A DNA stretch of 64,000 bases from Cardiocondyla obscurior. Taxonomy: Eukaryota > Arthropoda > Insecta > Hymenoptera > Formicidae. Position 1 is the first letter of the stretch. Every line of letters starts with the position of its first letter. The notes under the pieces are model-generated. The model saw only the letters and a list, made by a program, of their open reading frames with translations. It was not told the DNA's origin and did no database searches. Location of the stretch: the NCBI RefSeq assembly GCF_019399895.1, contig NC_091868.1, positions 9,425,593 to 9,489,592 of the forward strand, in the 5' to 3' direction. This document shows positions 1-12,231 of this stretch, in pieces. The position numbers and the translations under genes were made by a program.

Positions 1-1358
1 CAGATATTAATATGTACAAAACTATATTATTATCAAGAAATTAAAAATAAGATGTACATATCTATATAACGTAATAAAATTAATATACATCATATATTTA
101 ATAGAAATTAGACAAAAGTTCTCGAGATTGTTTTTCATTGATACAAATACAAAGTTTGTAAGTTTGTAAGTACCTTAGTCTAATAGGGAAAAAAATTTAA
201 GTATGCCAGACTCTATAATTAGACAAGGAAGAAACTTTTCATAACTATAGGCAAATCGCAAAGTTAAGGCGTAAAAAAATTAGTCACAAGAGAAGAATAT
301 TCATCCATTCCATAAAAGACCTCGGGTCAGATACAAACCCATAACCTATCAGAACGAAATAAAGTTTTCGCCGGCCAGACCGGCCGGATAGGGCATAAAC
401 TCGTCAATCTCGACGCAAAAATACGATGCCAAACCGCCGAGAAACGCGATTAAACCACGAATTTTGTCAAACGGTCGCGAATTTTTTCAGCGTCGATCGC
501 TGCTTCTGTCCGTGAAAGCTCGTACGGTCGCGAACAGCGAAAATGGGCCGACGCGTTCGCTCGATTTTCACCCCGAGGATGCAGCGGCGGTCGCGAAAAA
601 TGTCGTCTCAAACGCGCGACAATCGTTACGTACCTTCATCTACTCCTTCAGCACAAACAAGACGCACGGGGAGTTGTTACCGAATGAAAATTTCCGCGTA
701 AACAAAACTACCTCAGCAAACACGAATCCTCCATTTATTAACTACACCGATCGTGCGCCAAACGAAGCAGCTCGATTGGCTGAAATTTCTCGCAGCAGTC
801 GACGCGATGTCGCGCCGACTCCGACCGTGCCTTACGACTTACGACTACCGAGAGCCGAGAGCTCAGGCGTTCATAAAAGCGCGTTTACACTACGTTAGAA
901 GAGCATAAAATATGTTGACGCGTCAGTTTTGTACGTACAGTCTTGCGTCTGATTGGCGTATACTCGATGAGCGTTAGCGCGAAACTGGATGCGCACTCAC
1001 ATTCCTACACTTTCTGATCAGAGTGCCTTGATCAGTTATCTCTACTCGGAATTCGGATTTCTCTCAACTCTCGAGTCTAAATGCAGCCATTGTGCTTGGG
1101 CTTTTATATTGGTTCAACACGTGCGCAATTCTTTTATGGAGTACGTCTTTATTTTTGTCGTAAACTTATTGTTAGATTTTTATATTAGATATAATTGTTT
1201 CGATAAATTCCAGAATCTCCAGGATCAAAGAAACTGTTATGTCAGATGTATATGAGTCAGGTATCATTAAGAGAAAAATTTTATCCCAAATGATGATTAA
1301 ATGATTAATTAAAATGAATACTTGTACCATTTGACAAAAATTATTATATCTTTTGCAG
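1..1358. other. Upstream region without a recognised gene; promoter of the ZCCHC7-like gene
   Basis: The first ~350 bases are AT-rich and featureless. Bases ~360-900 are CpG-rich and contain a small GC palindrome near 370-388. A 144-codon open frame at 464-898 has no recognisable domain, so I read the stretch as promoter or 5' untranslated sequence. A pyrimidine-rich stretch ending TTTTGCAG at 1358 is a plausible splice acceptor for the exon that carries the ZCCHC7-like start codon, so an upstream non-coding exon probably lies in the CpG-rich part. Confidence 0.4.
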
Positions 1359-1407
1359 CAAATGCAAATATTAATTAGTATCATTGCATCTTATAGATTA
1401 TTTCAAT

Positions 1408-4400
1408 ATGAACAAAACTGATTTTGATGATAATGAGCTGGAGGCACAATTGTATGAAGATATATATTATTCAAATATGGAAAGCGAATCAAAAACTATA
1501 GATGCTTCAAAGACATTTCCACTTAGTACTAGGTCAAATGTGGAAACAGAAATATTGGAGCATGAACCTAATGAGCAGTCTGCCAAAGGTAAACTGAGTA
1601 AAACTAAAAGTTACTTTAAATATTAATAAAATCTAATTATTATATTCTCTAAAAGAGATTTACAAAATTATTAATTTGTAATAATGTTTATATTATATGC
1701 ATGCTTTTCAACAGATTTTTCTCAAGTCAGCACATTAGCTGGTAAAAAAATTACTTCCATAGCACATGAATGTAATAATGAAGGTTTAGAAGATTCTTCT
1801 GTGACACAAGGAAATACAGATACAGATAATTTGTCTGAGCAACCTCCTGAGCAATCTTCTAAGCATCCAATAAACGAACATGAAAAATATATGGACAAAA
1901 ACCATCCTGACACAGTGTATTCAAAATACAATGTTGTTTCAAAATACATAAAAGAACAACATCTTTCAGTCAAAGAAACTGATAAAGATGATAACGATTC
2001 CGATTCTGAAGAATCTATATTGGAGGTACCTGTTCCACCAAAACCAAAACCACCTCTCATAGATTTACCAGATTCTGATGAAGAAGCCAATTTGAGCACA
2101 GATAAGAATTATGTATTTCCAGAAAAGTGTAAAACTACTAGTTTAGAAAAACAAAATTCAGTAATAACTCGAGGTAGAACTCGTGATTTTGAAATTGCAA
2201 AAACATCAAGCAGTCATCAGAATATATCTTCTAAAAATAAAAATACTAATAAATCATATAGCAACGATACAATAAATCGTAATACAAGTAATCAAATCTA
2301 TTCAGAAGAAATGGGTGGAGATATTGTTTTAAATTGTTATACAATTCAAAAAGGTGCTAAAAATATAAATGAAATTAAACAATTGTCGAAAAGTGCCCAA
2401 GTAAATCAAGAAAATAAATCGTTTGAAAATGCAAATCGAAAAAGTCGAAAAAGACAACATAACGAGGTTGATAACTATTTTCAAGAGAAACGTCAATGTA
2501 CGTCAATATCAATTCGACAGACTAGTCGAGATGATATGCCACAGAGCAGTAATAACGAAGAGGTAAGAAATGCATCAAACAATTATTTCAATTCAATGTC
2601 GGAAGAAATGAGAAATTATTACAACTTAAATCGAGACCAAGAGACTTTTGACGTGGCAAAGTTGCAGCAAGAGATGTCGAAGGATCCGAAAATGTGGGCG
2701 ATTCTAGATGAAGACATAATGCCGTGCCCCTCTAACAAACAAAGTAGCAGATTTTGGAATGTCAGATGTACTAATTGTCGTCAGAACGGCCATCAGCGCT
2801 ACGATTGTTCGTTACCACGTCGCATATCGTGCTACATGTGTGGTATAAAAGGCCACACAGAGTCTGATTGCCCACGGAAGATGTGTCTGACATGCGGTAA
2901 GCGGCAGAACACATTTCGTAATACGTGTGAATATTGTCGTATTTTGTACTGTACTATGTGTAATTCAACAGGACACAAGCTAGATCAATGTCCTGATCTT
3001 TGGCGACGATACCATCAATCAACTGACATGAATAGTACGCCACAGAATCCAGGAAACGTAATGAAGCCATCAAGATTGCTATATTGCTGTAATTGTACCA
3101 AACGTGGCCATGAATCTTCTACCTGCAGGGAATATCGATGGTCTCAGCATTTTCTTACTCCAGCTTGTGTCACAAATTATACAGATGGGCCTACGTATAC
3201 ACCACATGAAAGTTCCTTCACTTCCGATCCCGATATCGAATGCATATCGTTTAATATCATAGAAAACAAAACATTGATTCCACAAAATACGACTGTACGG
3301 CATACAGTGACAGAAAATGTGAAACCTGCTAATGCAGAGACGTTGTCAAATGCCAATTTTAATGTTCCATCAACTGCACAAGAAACTGTGCGTAATTCGC
3401 AAATGAAAGGAACTCTAAAACCTTCCAGCATAATATGGCCTACAATAAAACTAAACTGTAAGCAAACTAAAATTAACGAAGTAACATTTTCAAACATTGC
3501 ATACTCTTGTGGTAAATTTCACTATAAAAATGATAAAAATGCACGAATGATTGTGACAAATCTATCAATGATTTATAAAGATAAAAAGAAAATGCTAAAT
3601 AATTTAACAAACTACAACAAAGTTCAGCCAGTTTTTCTTTATACATTATATAACAAAAAAATTGAGTTTGAAGTGAAGATAGGCTTTACTCAACGTCGAG
3701 CTCTTACGTTACAATTATTAGCAATGAAAGAATATATAGAATACTTGTATGATTTGTTGGAATACTGGTTTGACCTTCCAGAAGATGAAAAATATTATGG
3801 AATAAATGTAGATCTACCTCTAAATCCTGTAAAGATGTTCAATATCTTGAGTACGAGAGTACCGCAACTCGAAAAAGGGCAATTTACATCTTATGCTAAA
3901 CTTATGGAAGGAACAGAAAATCCGCGATGGATTTATAATTTCATAAACAGTAATAAAGCTAAGTTAAACGAAAGTAATAAAAAAAATAAAACTTTATGGA
4001 AGCAATTGTGGCGTATGCAAGTTAAGCTTCTCATAATTGTCAATACAGAACCCAAGCCAAATAGTATCATGCAAACATTTCGAGATGTACTGACAAGATT
4101 TGAATCGCAACGACATTGCATGGGCTCGGAACTTGACACTGCCACTTACCTTAGACTTATTCTACTTTACAATCACTTATTCGTACCTCATACGTCAAAA
4201 GACACATACGATCTATTACATCGCATTGAAATTGAAGAAAATAGAAATAAAAATAAAAATACATCGCTGCCGCTGCCGCAACATTTGGAGGTAATAAATC
4301 ATGAACAAAGAAATCTCGTGTACGATATGTATTCTCCATCAACATCATCTTGTACCTCGCAGAATGTCATACCTGGAAATTTTTCCACTATTAACAAACA

Positions 4401-4956
4401 GAATAACAAAATTGACGCACAAAATACGAATAATATCTCGCTTGAGACGAGCAAAACAACGGATGGTGAAATAAAAGTAACAAATTTTCCTATGCAAAAT
4501 TCACCGAATATTACGCCATTAAATATCGAGTCCACGTCTTCAAAGTCGGAAACTTCTAAAAGCAATGAAAGTCAATTGTTAACAAACAAAGTAAAAATTA
4601 CATCCAAGATATGCGAAAATAATTCAAAGACTAAAGTAAGTAACGTGGTACGCAAAGTGCCATTTGCTCAATTGTCAAAAAAAATGCAAAGGAAAAAATT
4701 AACAAAAATAGGTCAAATGTCATTTGAAATTAAAGCAAACAAAGAAGAGTTATATGAAGTAGCAGGAGAGCTTGTAAAAATGGCCCGGGTTTTCTTTAAC
4801 CGACGACATATGATGAAAGCAGCAGACGAAATGCAAAGTCAGATTGATCGTAAAGTGATTAAGCCGAAACATCTTAAGACTTTGTATTCATTGATTAAAT
4901 TCGAAACTCGCGTTCATACGTTTTGCAAAAATTTAACAAACATTTGTACAAAATAA
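1408..4956 (+). CDS. ZCCHC7/Air-like zinc-knuckle protein (nuclear RNA surveillance)
   Basis: Two coding exons, 1408-1588 and 1715-4956, joined by a phase-1 GT-AG intron, give about 1140 residues. The N-terminus holds the motif ELEAQLYEDIYYSN, which resembles the start of vertebrate ZCCHC7. At residues ~412-535 there is a run of CCHC zinc knuckles (CTNCRQNGHQRYDC, CYMCGIKGHTESDC, CTMCNSTGHKLDQC, CCNCTKRGHESSTC) with a variant cysteine cluster between the second and third. This arrangement is that of ZCCHC7 and yeast Air1/Air2, the RNA-binding subunits of the TRAMP complex that feeds nuclear RNAs to the exosome. The rest is low-complexity, rich in Ser, Asn and Lys, with an acidic stretch at ~110-160. 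The C-terminal ~120 residues are basic and look folded. The start at 1408 is the first ATG in frame; an upstream ATG at 1362 in another frame overlaps it. The family call is firm; the TRAMP role is by homology. Confidence 0.85.
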
Positions 4957-5580
4957 TTACGCTAATTTAGTGATACGATAGTATAACAGAGTGATGTTTA
5001 TCTGCATATACATATAAGATCGTTTGGTAAAGATTCTGTATATTTTAACAGAAAAATGTTTAAACTAAACGATTCGAGACGAGTGTAAAAGTATATTTGA
5101 TAAAAGAGAAAATATATAATACAACTTCCTTGTTCAATTAATCATTTCATGATTATAATAAAAACATTTCGAAATATTATGTTTCACATTACATATATTA
5201 CTGATTGTAAAAGCTTTTGTTTTTTTAACTTTGTAATTTTGAAAAAATTATTAAAGAATTTTGTTCAGCATTTTCTTTATATACCTTTAAATCTATTAAT
5301 TACAACGAAAACTGTCTTAAAGTATATTTATTTTATAACATTCTTTTGCCACATTCAAATAATTCATTTCAAGTATGAATAAAGATGATATTTTGTACTT
5401 TCTAAAAATTGTATATCACTAATCAAGATAATCAAATCTGTGTTGTATATAAAATATTATTATTCTATTATTCACGCTAGAAAACTTAGACTTTAAATCA
5501 TGTATAATACTTTGAAAAATTTACTTTTTAAATTATTTGTCTTATGACGCGATGCCAGGTGACTGTAACAATTATGAATC

Positions 5581-5615
<35 letters not shown>

Positions 5616-5777
5616 GGATTCATAAATTACTTAGAATTTACATCTTAAATAATAGTGTTCCACTTTGCAATGTTTTACAGTTTTGATGAATTTTTAAATA
5701 TACAACGTATACAATTCCTCGAACTGAGAACATTTTAGTAATTACAATAGCAGTATTCATTTTGCGTTTAATCCCAT
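4957..5777. other. 3' untranslated and intergenic sequence between convergent genes
   Basis: AT-rich sequence after the ZCCHC7-like stop. An AATAAA at ~5388 could be its polyadenylation signal. A run of about 24 A residues lies at ~5587-5611. No coding or RNA gene seen. Confidence 0.5.
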
Positions 5778-5927
5778 CTAGGTTATGTTCCGAAACGTCC
5801 TCTGCGAGGAACAGCGAGAAAAATTTTACTCAATGTCCACATTACGAAACCGTTATCGAAAACGGTTTCAGAAACGGATATCGAGTAAAATTTTTCTTGC
5901 AAAGAACGTTTTGGAACGTTGCCCTAG
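5778..5927. repeat. Foldback (MITE-like) element, ~150 bp
   Basis: The left arm (5787-5830) and the reverse complement of the right arm (5875-5917) share GTTCCRAAACG and AAAAATTTTACTC with small differences. The centre (~5844-5870) is itself palindromic (GAAACCGTT / AACGGTTTC). Outer ends CTAGG and CCTAG extend the symmetry. No coding capacity. The structure is that of a non-autonomous DNA-transposon remnant. Confidence 0.65.
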
Positions 5928-5961
5928 AGTAGATAAAAGATAAATATTCTTATTCTAATTG

Positions 5962-6489
5962 TTATTTCTTCAGTGGCGGTGGGCCTACCATTGGAGGTGG
6001 AGGTCCATTCATCGGTGGTCTCATGTGTCCCATAGGACCTATAGGACCCATCATAGGACCCATTGGTCCCATCGGTCCCATCATAGGTGGTCTCATACCC
6101 ATCATAGGGGGTGGCATCGGTCCATGTGGTCCCATCATCATCGGGCCTCCTGGCCCCATTGGTCCAGCTGGGTGCATACCCGGTGGTGGCATCATTCCTG
6201 GAGGCCCTTGAGGTGGTACTGCAGATCTTGATCCAAGGTTGGAACCGAGATTTGGTGGCGGTGGTATTGCCGCGCCCTTGTTGGCCGCAAAAGGATTAGA
6301 GGCAATTTTCCCAGCTTTAAAAGCAGCCGTTGTTGCATCAATAAGATGCTGGGCTTGTTCCTCCATCCATTTTTGATAGAAATACTTTACGTTATCCTTG
6401 TGCTTGCGACCCTGGCAATGGGTCTTTCGTACGCTCGGTGAATCATGTGTCAGATAAGTATCGCAATAATCGCAATAGTATTTCGGCAT
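5962..6489 (-). CDS. snRNP-U1-C: U1 small nuclear ribonucleoprotein C
   Basis: Single-exon gene of 175 residues, starting MPKYYCDYCDTYLTHDSP. Residues 1-~35 form the U1-type C2H2 zinc finger (Cys6, Cys9, then His24 and His30 in the KTHCQGRKH stretch), followed by the conserved helix around YQKWMEEQAQ. U1-C uses this region to stabilise pairing of U1 snRNA with 5' splice sites in the spliceosome. From residue ~75 the protein is a low-complexity tail of repeated G-P-M tripeptides, as usual for animal U1-C, encoded by a short internally repetitive stretch. Length is close to the animal norm (~150-180). It is transcribed head-to-head with Sec23, sharing an interval of about 690 bp. Identity is secure. 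Confidence 0.97.
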   Translation of the reverse strand: MPKYYCDYCDTYLTHDSPSVRKTHCQGRKHKDNVKYFYQKWMEEQAQHLIDATTAAFKAGKIASNPFAANKGAAIPPPPNLGSNLGSRSAVPPQGPPGMMPPPGMHPAGPMGPGGPMMMGPHGPMPPPMMGMRPPMMGPMGPMGPMMGPIGPMGHMRPPMNGPPPPMVGPPPLKK

Positions 6490-7174
6490 TGATTCGGCTT
6501 CTTAATAAATTCCACCAAGTCAATATAATTTTCGGAATTTTTTGCACTTTATATTACGGTTACTGAAAGCGGTAACAGGAGCAATCGACGTAAATTTCTA
6601 GGTTATATTATATCACGATGTCGGCTAATCGACGCTGTTCGACTGCTTCGTTCGTTCACGTTGTCGACGAAGCCGGAATATAAAAAAAAAAAAAAAAAAA
6701 TGTTTAGACTAGATGGAACATATTATAGCCGAGTAGTCCTTACAGCTTACCCTTACTGCCATTGTAGACGAGCCTTTACGTTCTTTCCGGCTGCACTGGT
6801 TTTGTATTAGTTCTGTCGTGTTCTGTCGGCTTATGAATACCAGCCTTTGATAGAAATAGTTTATGGTACGTATGTTACGTGGAGGTATCTCCACGCATGC
6901 GTTTAATTTTGTTAGCAACTGAGGCGAGTGACGTGGCTTGACTGTTTGTGAAATATATGTGAGTTTTATTAAAAATTGTAGGTAATTTTCTCATCATTTT
7001 GAAACTATAGCGGCGAACAAAATAGTGTTAATTAAATTACATTCATCGTGCACAAATAATCGTAAGTATTTCCTGCTGGTTAATCTATTATAAGAATTTT
7101 GTTCAGACTTCTTTAAATTTGTTTAATTATTTATTATTTTTACTTGTACTAAAAAGTAAATTATTATTTTATAG
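6490..7174. promoter_or_regulatory. Head-to-head promoter interval of U1-C and Sec23, with Sec23 5'-UTR exon
   Basis: This interval separates the divergent starts of U1-C and Sec23. It contains an 18-base A run near 6682. A probable non-coding first exon of Sec23 ends at 7061, followed by the consensus donor GTAAGTATT; the acceptor TTTTATAG ends at 7174, four bases before the Sec23 ATG. The transcription starts themselves cannot be placed from sequence. Confidence 0.5.
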
Positions 7175-7178
7175 CATT

Positions 7179-10100
7179 ATGACGACATATGAAGATTTTA
7201 TTTTACAAAATGAAGATCGAGATGGTGTGCGTCTTACGTGGAATGTATGGCCTTCGTCGCGTATTGACGCGACAAGACTAGTTGTCCCACTGGGTGCTTT
7301 ATATCAAATAATTAAAGAGCGAGCAGATCTTCCACCAATTCAATATGATCCAGTTTTATGTACAAGGTCTACCTGCAGAGCTATTTTAAATCCATTATGT
7401 CAAGTAGATTATCGTGCAAAACTATGGGTCTGCAATTTTTGCTTTCAGAGAAATCCTGTAAGTAACCTTTTTTTTTTAATACAAGTTATGTTATCTTAAT
7501 TAGATTATTGAATTGTTTAGTTTAATTATGTTAATTATTAAACTGAAATATGCCTTCAGGTAGTTTAATCTAGAAAAAATAGACTTAGTAAAATTTTTCT
7601 ATATATGCATATAAATGTTTGTGTATGTGTGTGTTCAATACATACATTTTATAATACACTAATATAGTTTAATTTTTTTTTTAGTTTCCACCACAGTATG
7701 GTGCAATTTCTGAACAACATCAACCTGCAGAGCTCATTCCTATGTTTTCAACAATTGAATATACAATAATGGTAAGTAATAATTTATACATTTTATTATT
7801 GCACTAGACTAAGGTACTAATAGAAAATTTATCATTACATTATAACACATCAGGAACATAGAAAACTTTACACTTTTGTTTTGCAAATGCAAAAAATAAA
7901 ATAATGGATATGTGTAAATTAATATTGTTAATAAATATGTATTTATAATACTTTTAGCGTGCTCAATGTTTACCACCTATATTTCTACTTGTTGTGGATA
8001 CTTGTCTGGATGATGAAGAATTAGGAGCACTTAAAGATTCATTACAAATGTCATTATCTTTACTGCCACCTAATACTCTTATTGGTCTTATCACATTTGG
8101 TAGAATGGTACAAGTTCATGAATTAGGATGTGATGGTTGTAGTAAAAGTTATGTATTCCGTGGCACAAAAGATCTTCAACCAAAACAAGTTCAAGATATG
8201 TTAGGTAATAATTACATTTTTAGTTAATTATCATTAATTATTAATATATCAGTATGTAATATTTTTTATTTTGTTTTTATTAAGGTATTGGTAGACCAAT
8301 TCCAGGACAAAATCCAAATCAATTGAAAGGACCTGCTGTACAGCCATTACCACCTGCTAATCGTTTTTTACAACCAGTACATAAATGTGACATGAGTTTA
8401 ACAGATCTTTTGGGAGAATTACAACGTGATCCTTGGCCTGTTGGACCAGGAAAACGTTCTTTACGATCTACAGGTGTAGCACTTGCAGTTGCCACAGGTC
8501 TTTTAGAAGCTAGTTATGCAAATACTGGAGCTAGGTATTTATATATTGTAATATATATTGCCTATAATTAATTAAAAATAATTTGCACAATACTATAAAA
8601 ATTATATTTAAGGATTATGTTATTCGTGGGTGGACCATGTTCTCAAGGACCTGGGCAAGTAGTAACTGATGATTTACGACAACCAATTAGATCACATCAC
8701 GATATTCAAAAGGATAACGCTAAGCATATGAAAAAAGCAACTAAGCATTATGATGCACTTGCATCACGCGCAGCAACTAATGGTCATATAATAGATATTT
8801 ATTCTTGTGCTCTTGACCAAACTGGTTTATTAGAAATGCGTCAATGTTGTAATTCTACCGGCGGTCATATGGTGATGGGAGATTCATTCAATTCATCTTT
8901 ATTCAAACAAACTTTTCAACGAGTATTTGTTAGAGATGCCAGGGGTGACTTAAAAATGGCGTTTAATGCTACTTTAGAAATAAAAACGTCTCGGGAAATT
9001 AAAGTTTCTGGAGCAATTGGACCTTGCGTGTCATTAGGAGTGAAAGGCTCTAGTGTTGGAGAACAAGAAGTAGGTTTAGGTGGTACTTGTCAATGGAAAT
9101 TTTGTTCATTGACACCATCTACAACAACAGCATTATTTTTTGAAGTTGTTAATCAACATACAGCTCCGATTCCGCAAGGTGGAAGAGGCTGTATTCAATT
9201 TATTACTCAATATCAACATAGCAGTGGACAAAGAAGAATTAGAGTTACTACTATTGCACGAAAGTAAATATTATATATATACATATATGTATAACAATTG
9301 AATTTTGACATTTCTTAAAAAAATTTTAATTATAGTTGGGCAGATGCATCATCATCACTTCATCATATAAGCGCTGGATTTGACCAAGAAGCAGCAGCTG
9401 TTTTGATGTCACGTTTGGCTGTATTCAGAGCGGAAAGTGATGATGGTCCGGATGTTTTAAGATGGGTTGATCGTATGCTAATTAGACTTGTTAGTAATTT
9501 ATTTCAGTAAAATTGTTTAAAATTATATAATGTATTATATTTGAATGATAATTTTACATTTATACATCTTTTTAAGATCTACAATTTTATTTTTACAGTG
9601 TCAAAAGTTTGGAGAATATGCAAAAGATGATCCAAATAGTTTTAGATTGGCACAAAACTTTTCTATGTATCCGCAATTTATGTACCATTTGCGTAGATCT
9701 CAATTCTTGCAAGTATTTAATAATTCCCCAGATGAAACCAGCTTTTATAGGTAAAATTATTTCTTATTTTGATAAAATGCACATTTTTTTTATTTTAATT
9801 TAATATATGTAACATTAACAATTTTGTCGGTAAGCTTAAATACACGCATAAGGAAATTATTTCAGGCACATGCTTATGCGTGAAAATGTAGCAGATTCTT
9901 TAGTTATGGTGCAACCAGTTTTATACAGTTATGGATTTGATGGTCCACCAGAGGCTGTATTGTTAGACACTTCATCTATTCGGCATGATAGAATTCTGTT
10001 GATGGATACGTTTTTCCAAATACTTATATTTCATGGAGAGGTAAATATAATAAATTACTAAATTAATTCTTAATAGTTTGAAATAAAGTTATATATGTAA

Positions 10101-11193
10101 AAAATTAATGTACGCCCCGCAGCAAACGCTTTATCTATCTTTCAGTGTACTTTGTATTATTTAATTCACGTTTTTAGACTATTGCACAGTGGCGGCAGTT
10201 GAAATATCAAGATTTACCAGACTACGAAAATTTCCGGCAATTATTAGCAGCACCTGTTGATGATGCTGCTGAAACATTAGCTGTTAGATTTCCTGCGCCT
10301 CGATACATTGATACTGAACAGGGTGGCTCTCAAGCTAGATTTTTATTAAGCAAAGTCAATCCAAGTCAGACACACAATAATATGTATGCTTATGGTGCGG
10401 TAAGTATTCACGTATATTTAATATTTTTACTATATTTAAAATAATAAAGACGAACATTTATATGTACTTTTATATGCTTTTAATTAAAAAAAATATTTAT
10501 GTACATGTAATTTGAAATATGTATAATTTTATTACAAAAATTTTTATTTTAAATTACGTAAAGAATCTAGTAAATTATAATAATATATTAGAAGAATATA
10601 ATCCATGAATAATTATATAAAAGTTACATAGCATGTGTAACTAATATTGTTTTTTATGTTACCGTGATCCTGAACTAGGGGATGCCAATACCTAATGGGG
10701 TGTGTTATTTTATTTATTAATTTTTTCTATTTGTTTAACCTCTGGTAATTGGATTTTTAAGATTAACAGTATTAATATTTAGGGAAAAAAATCATTTTTT
10801 GTAATTATATGTTAAATATATTTTATAATTTTATTATTAATATTAATACTGTATTAAACATTTTTTTTTAACATAAAAACTATTTAATTTTACGAATTTT
10901 GTAATTGTATATAATATTGTAATTTATATTTTTATTTATATATGCAGGTACCTGAAACTTTATTGTACAAACTATTCAGAATACATATCTAGAATAGTAT
11001 ATATTTTTATATCAAAATATTAAGTTTCGATAATTTTAAAGTAAAAATTTTGTAACTAATTTTTATTATTTAATAAGTAACTATATTTATTTGTTTTATT
11101 TAGGAAAGTGGAGCTCCAGTTCTAACGGATGACGTCAGTTTACAAGTATTTATGGAACATTTGAAGAAATTAGCTGTATCATCCACAGCATAA
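7179..11193 (+). CDS. Sec23: COPII coat protein Sec23 (GTPase-activating subunit)
   Basis: Ten coding exons: 7179-7457, 7685-7771, 7958-8204, 8285-8534, 8613-9263, 9336-9489, 9599-9750, 9866-10040, 10178-10399, 11104-11193. They splice in phase to 768 residues, against about 765 in vertebrates. Sec23 pairs with Sec24 in the inner COPII coat and activates the Sar1 GTPase at ER exit sites. The zinc-finger cysteines are at 61, 66, 85 and 88 (CTRSTC and CNFC), the same positions as in human SEC23A. They are followed by the trunk (DTCLDDEELGALK, GLITFGRMVQVHELG), beta-sandwich, helical and C-terminal gelsolin-like parts. The C-terminus VFMEHLKKLAVSS is typical. All introns are GT-AG; the last is the longest (704 bp). 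Identity is secure. Confidence 0.97.
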
Positions 11194-11254
11194 ATTAATA
11201 TACTATACTAATATTAATATTAAATAAATATATATACATTTATACATACATATA

Positions 11255-11424
11255 TACAGGGTATCTCACTCCACATAACGAAGCTCTTACAGGTAGGTAG
11301 GTCTTTAAAAGACTTGTAAAAAAATCCTATACCATTTTATAAAATTGTATAGGACTTTTCTACTTGTCTCTGAAAGATCTACCTATCCCAAAAAAAATTA
11401 TTATTTGGTGTGGGACACTCTGTA
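11255..11424. mobile_element. MITE with TACAGRGT-type terminal inverted repeats
   Basis: The ends are TACAGGGTATCTCACTCCAC and, reverse-complemented, TACAGAGTGTCCCACAC. Both are flanked by TA, the target duplication of Tc1/mariner-type elements. The 170 bp interior contains a second palindrome around 11330-11362 (TCCTATACC...GTATAGGA). No open frame, so this is a non-autonomous element. Confidence 0.75.
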
Positions 11425-12231
11425 TACGTGATCTATAAAAAATAAATGTTATAATAATTTTTCATTTATTGTATAGACAATTTATATTTAGAAAAAAAAA
11501 GGAATACATTAATATGTTATAATAATTATACAGAAAAATTAAGTAAAAGAATAAAAATTGAATATGTAAATACAATTTATATAAATTAATATAATAATAA
11601 TTAATATTTCCACAATGTACAATTTAAGGATGTTGCCTAATCGTATATTTTTTAGATGATAACTTAGAAGATGTATTCGTGAAGACGCTATTCGTGTAAT
11701 TAATTTTATATGCACTTGTTATAATTTATTTATTATTAACAGTACAGTGAGAAGAAAGACAAGATGCTAATATTTAATTAAAAAAAATATATTACTCTTG
11801 TCAAAGCAAGTGCGCGTTTGCGCAAAAGCGGCAACGAGAAAAAAAGATTATTTTTTTATGACTTGCGGTTGCAGTCCGAATCGAACACTGAACGGCAGAT
11901 GGAGTATGGATGCATTGTCGTCTGCCATAATATAACCTCAGCAAGTTTCTGGACGAGACACATTCAACAGGAAACAAGCGAAATAATTTCGTCGAATAAT
12001 TTCTTCGCCCAAGGTATCCAATTATAGTTTATAAGGTAAAATTATATCTGTTTGGTAACGATAACCTCCCGTCCTCTTAATCCCGACATTATTTTGAAAC
12101 ACGACCGTTCCGATGCCACGATACGTAAGTTACTTCGTGAATTTAATCGCGCTTTAGTTTCGAGACGTTTTACCTTTCGAGGAATGCCGAAAGAGATACG
12201 AAATCATTTTCGTGTTACAGAATATTCCACA
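11425..12231. other. Intergenic stretch and 5' leader of Upf2
   Basis: AT-rich to ~11800, then more GC-balanced up to the Upf2 start. The reading frame of Upf2 is open back to 12052, with an in-frame ATG at 12184. CGTGTTACAG just before 12221 could be a splice acceptor. A 69-codon frame at 11818-12027 shows no homology I recognise. Confidence 0.4.

Noticed and set aside
464..898. 144-codon open frame upstream of the ZCCHC7-like gene
   Set aside because: CpG-rich promoter-like DNA with no domain or family resemblance; such frames are expected where stop codons are rare.
10668..10960. Extra exon in the last intron of Sec23 (words like CAGGTACCTG)
   Set aside because: The join 10399/11104 already gives the conserved C-terminus; nothing inside the intron continues the frame.
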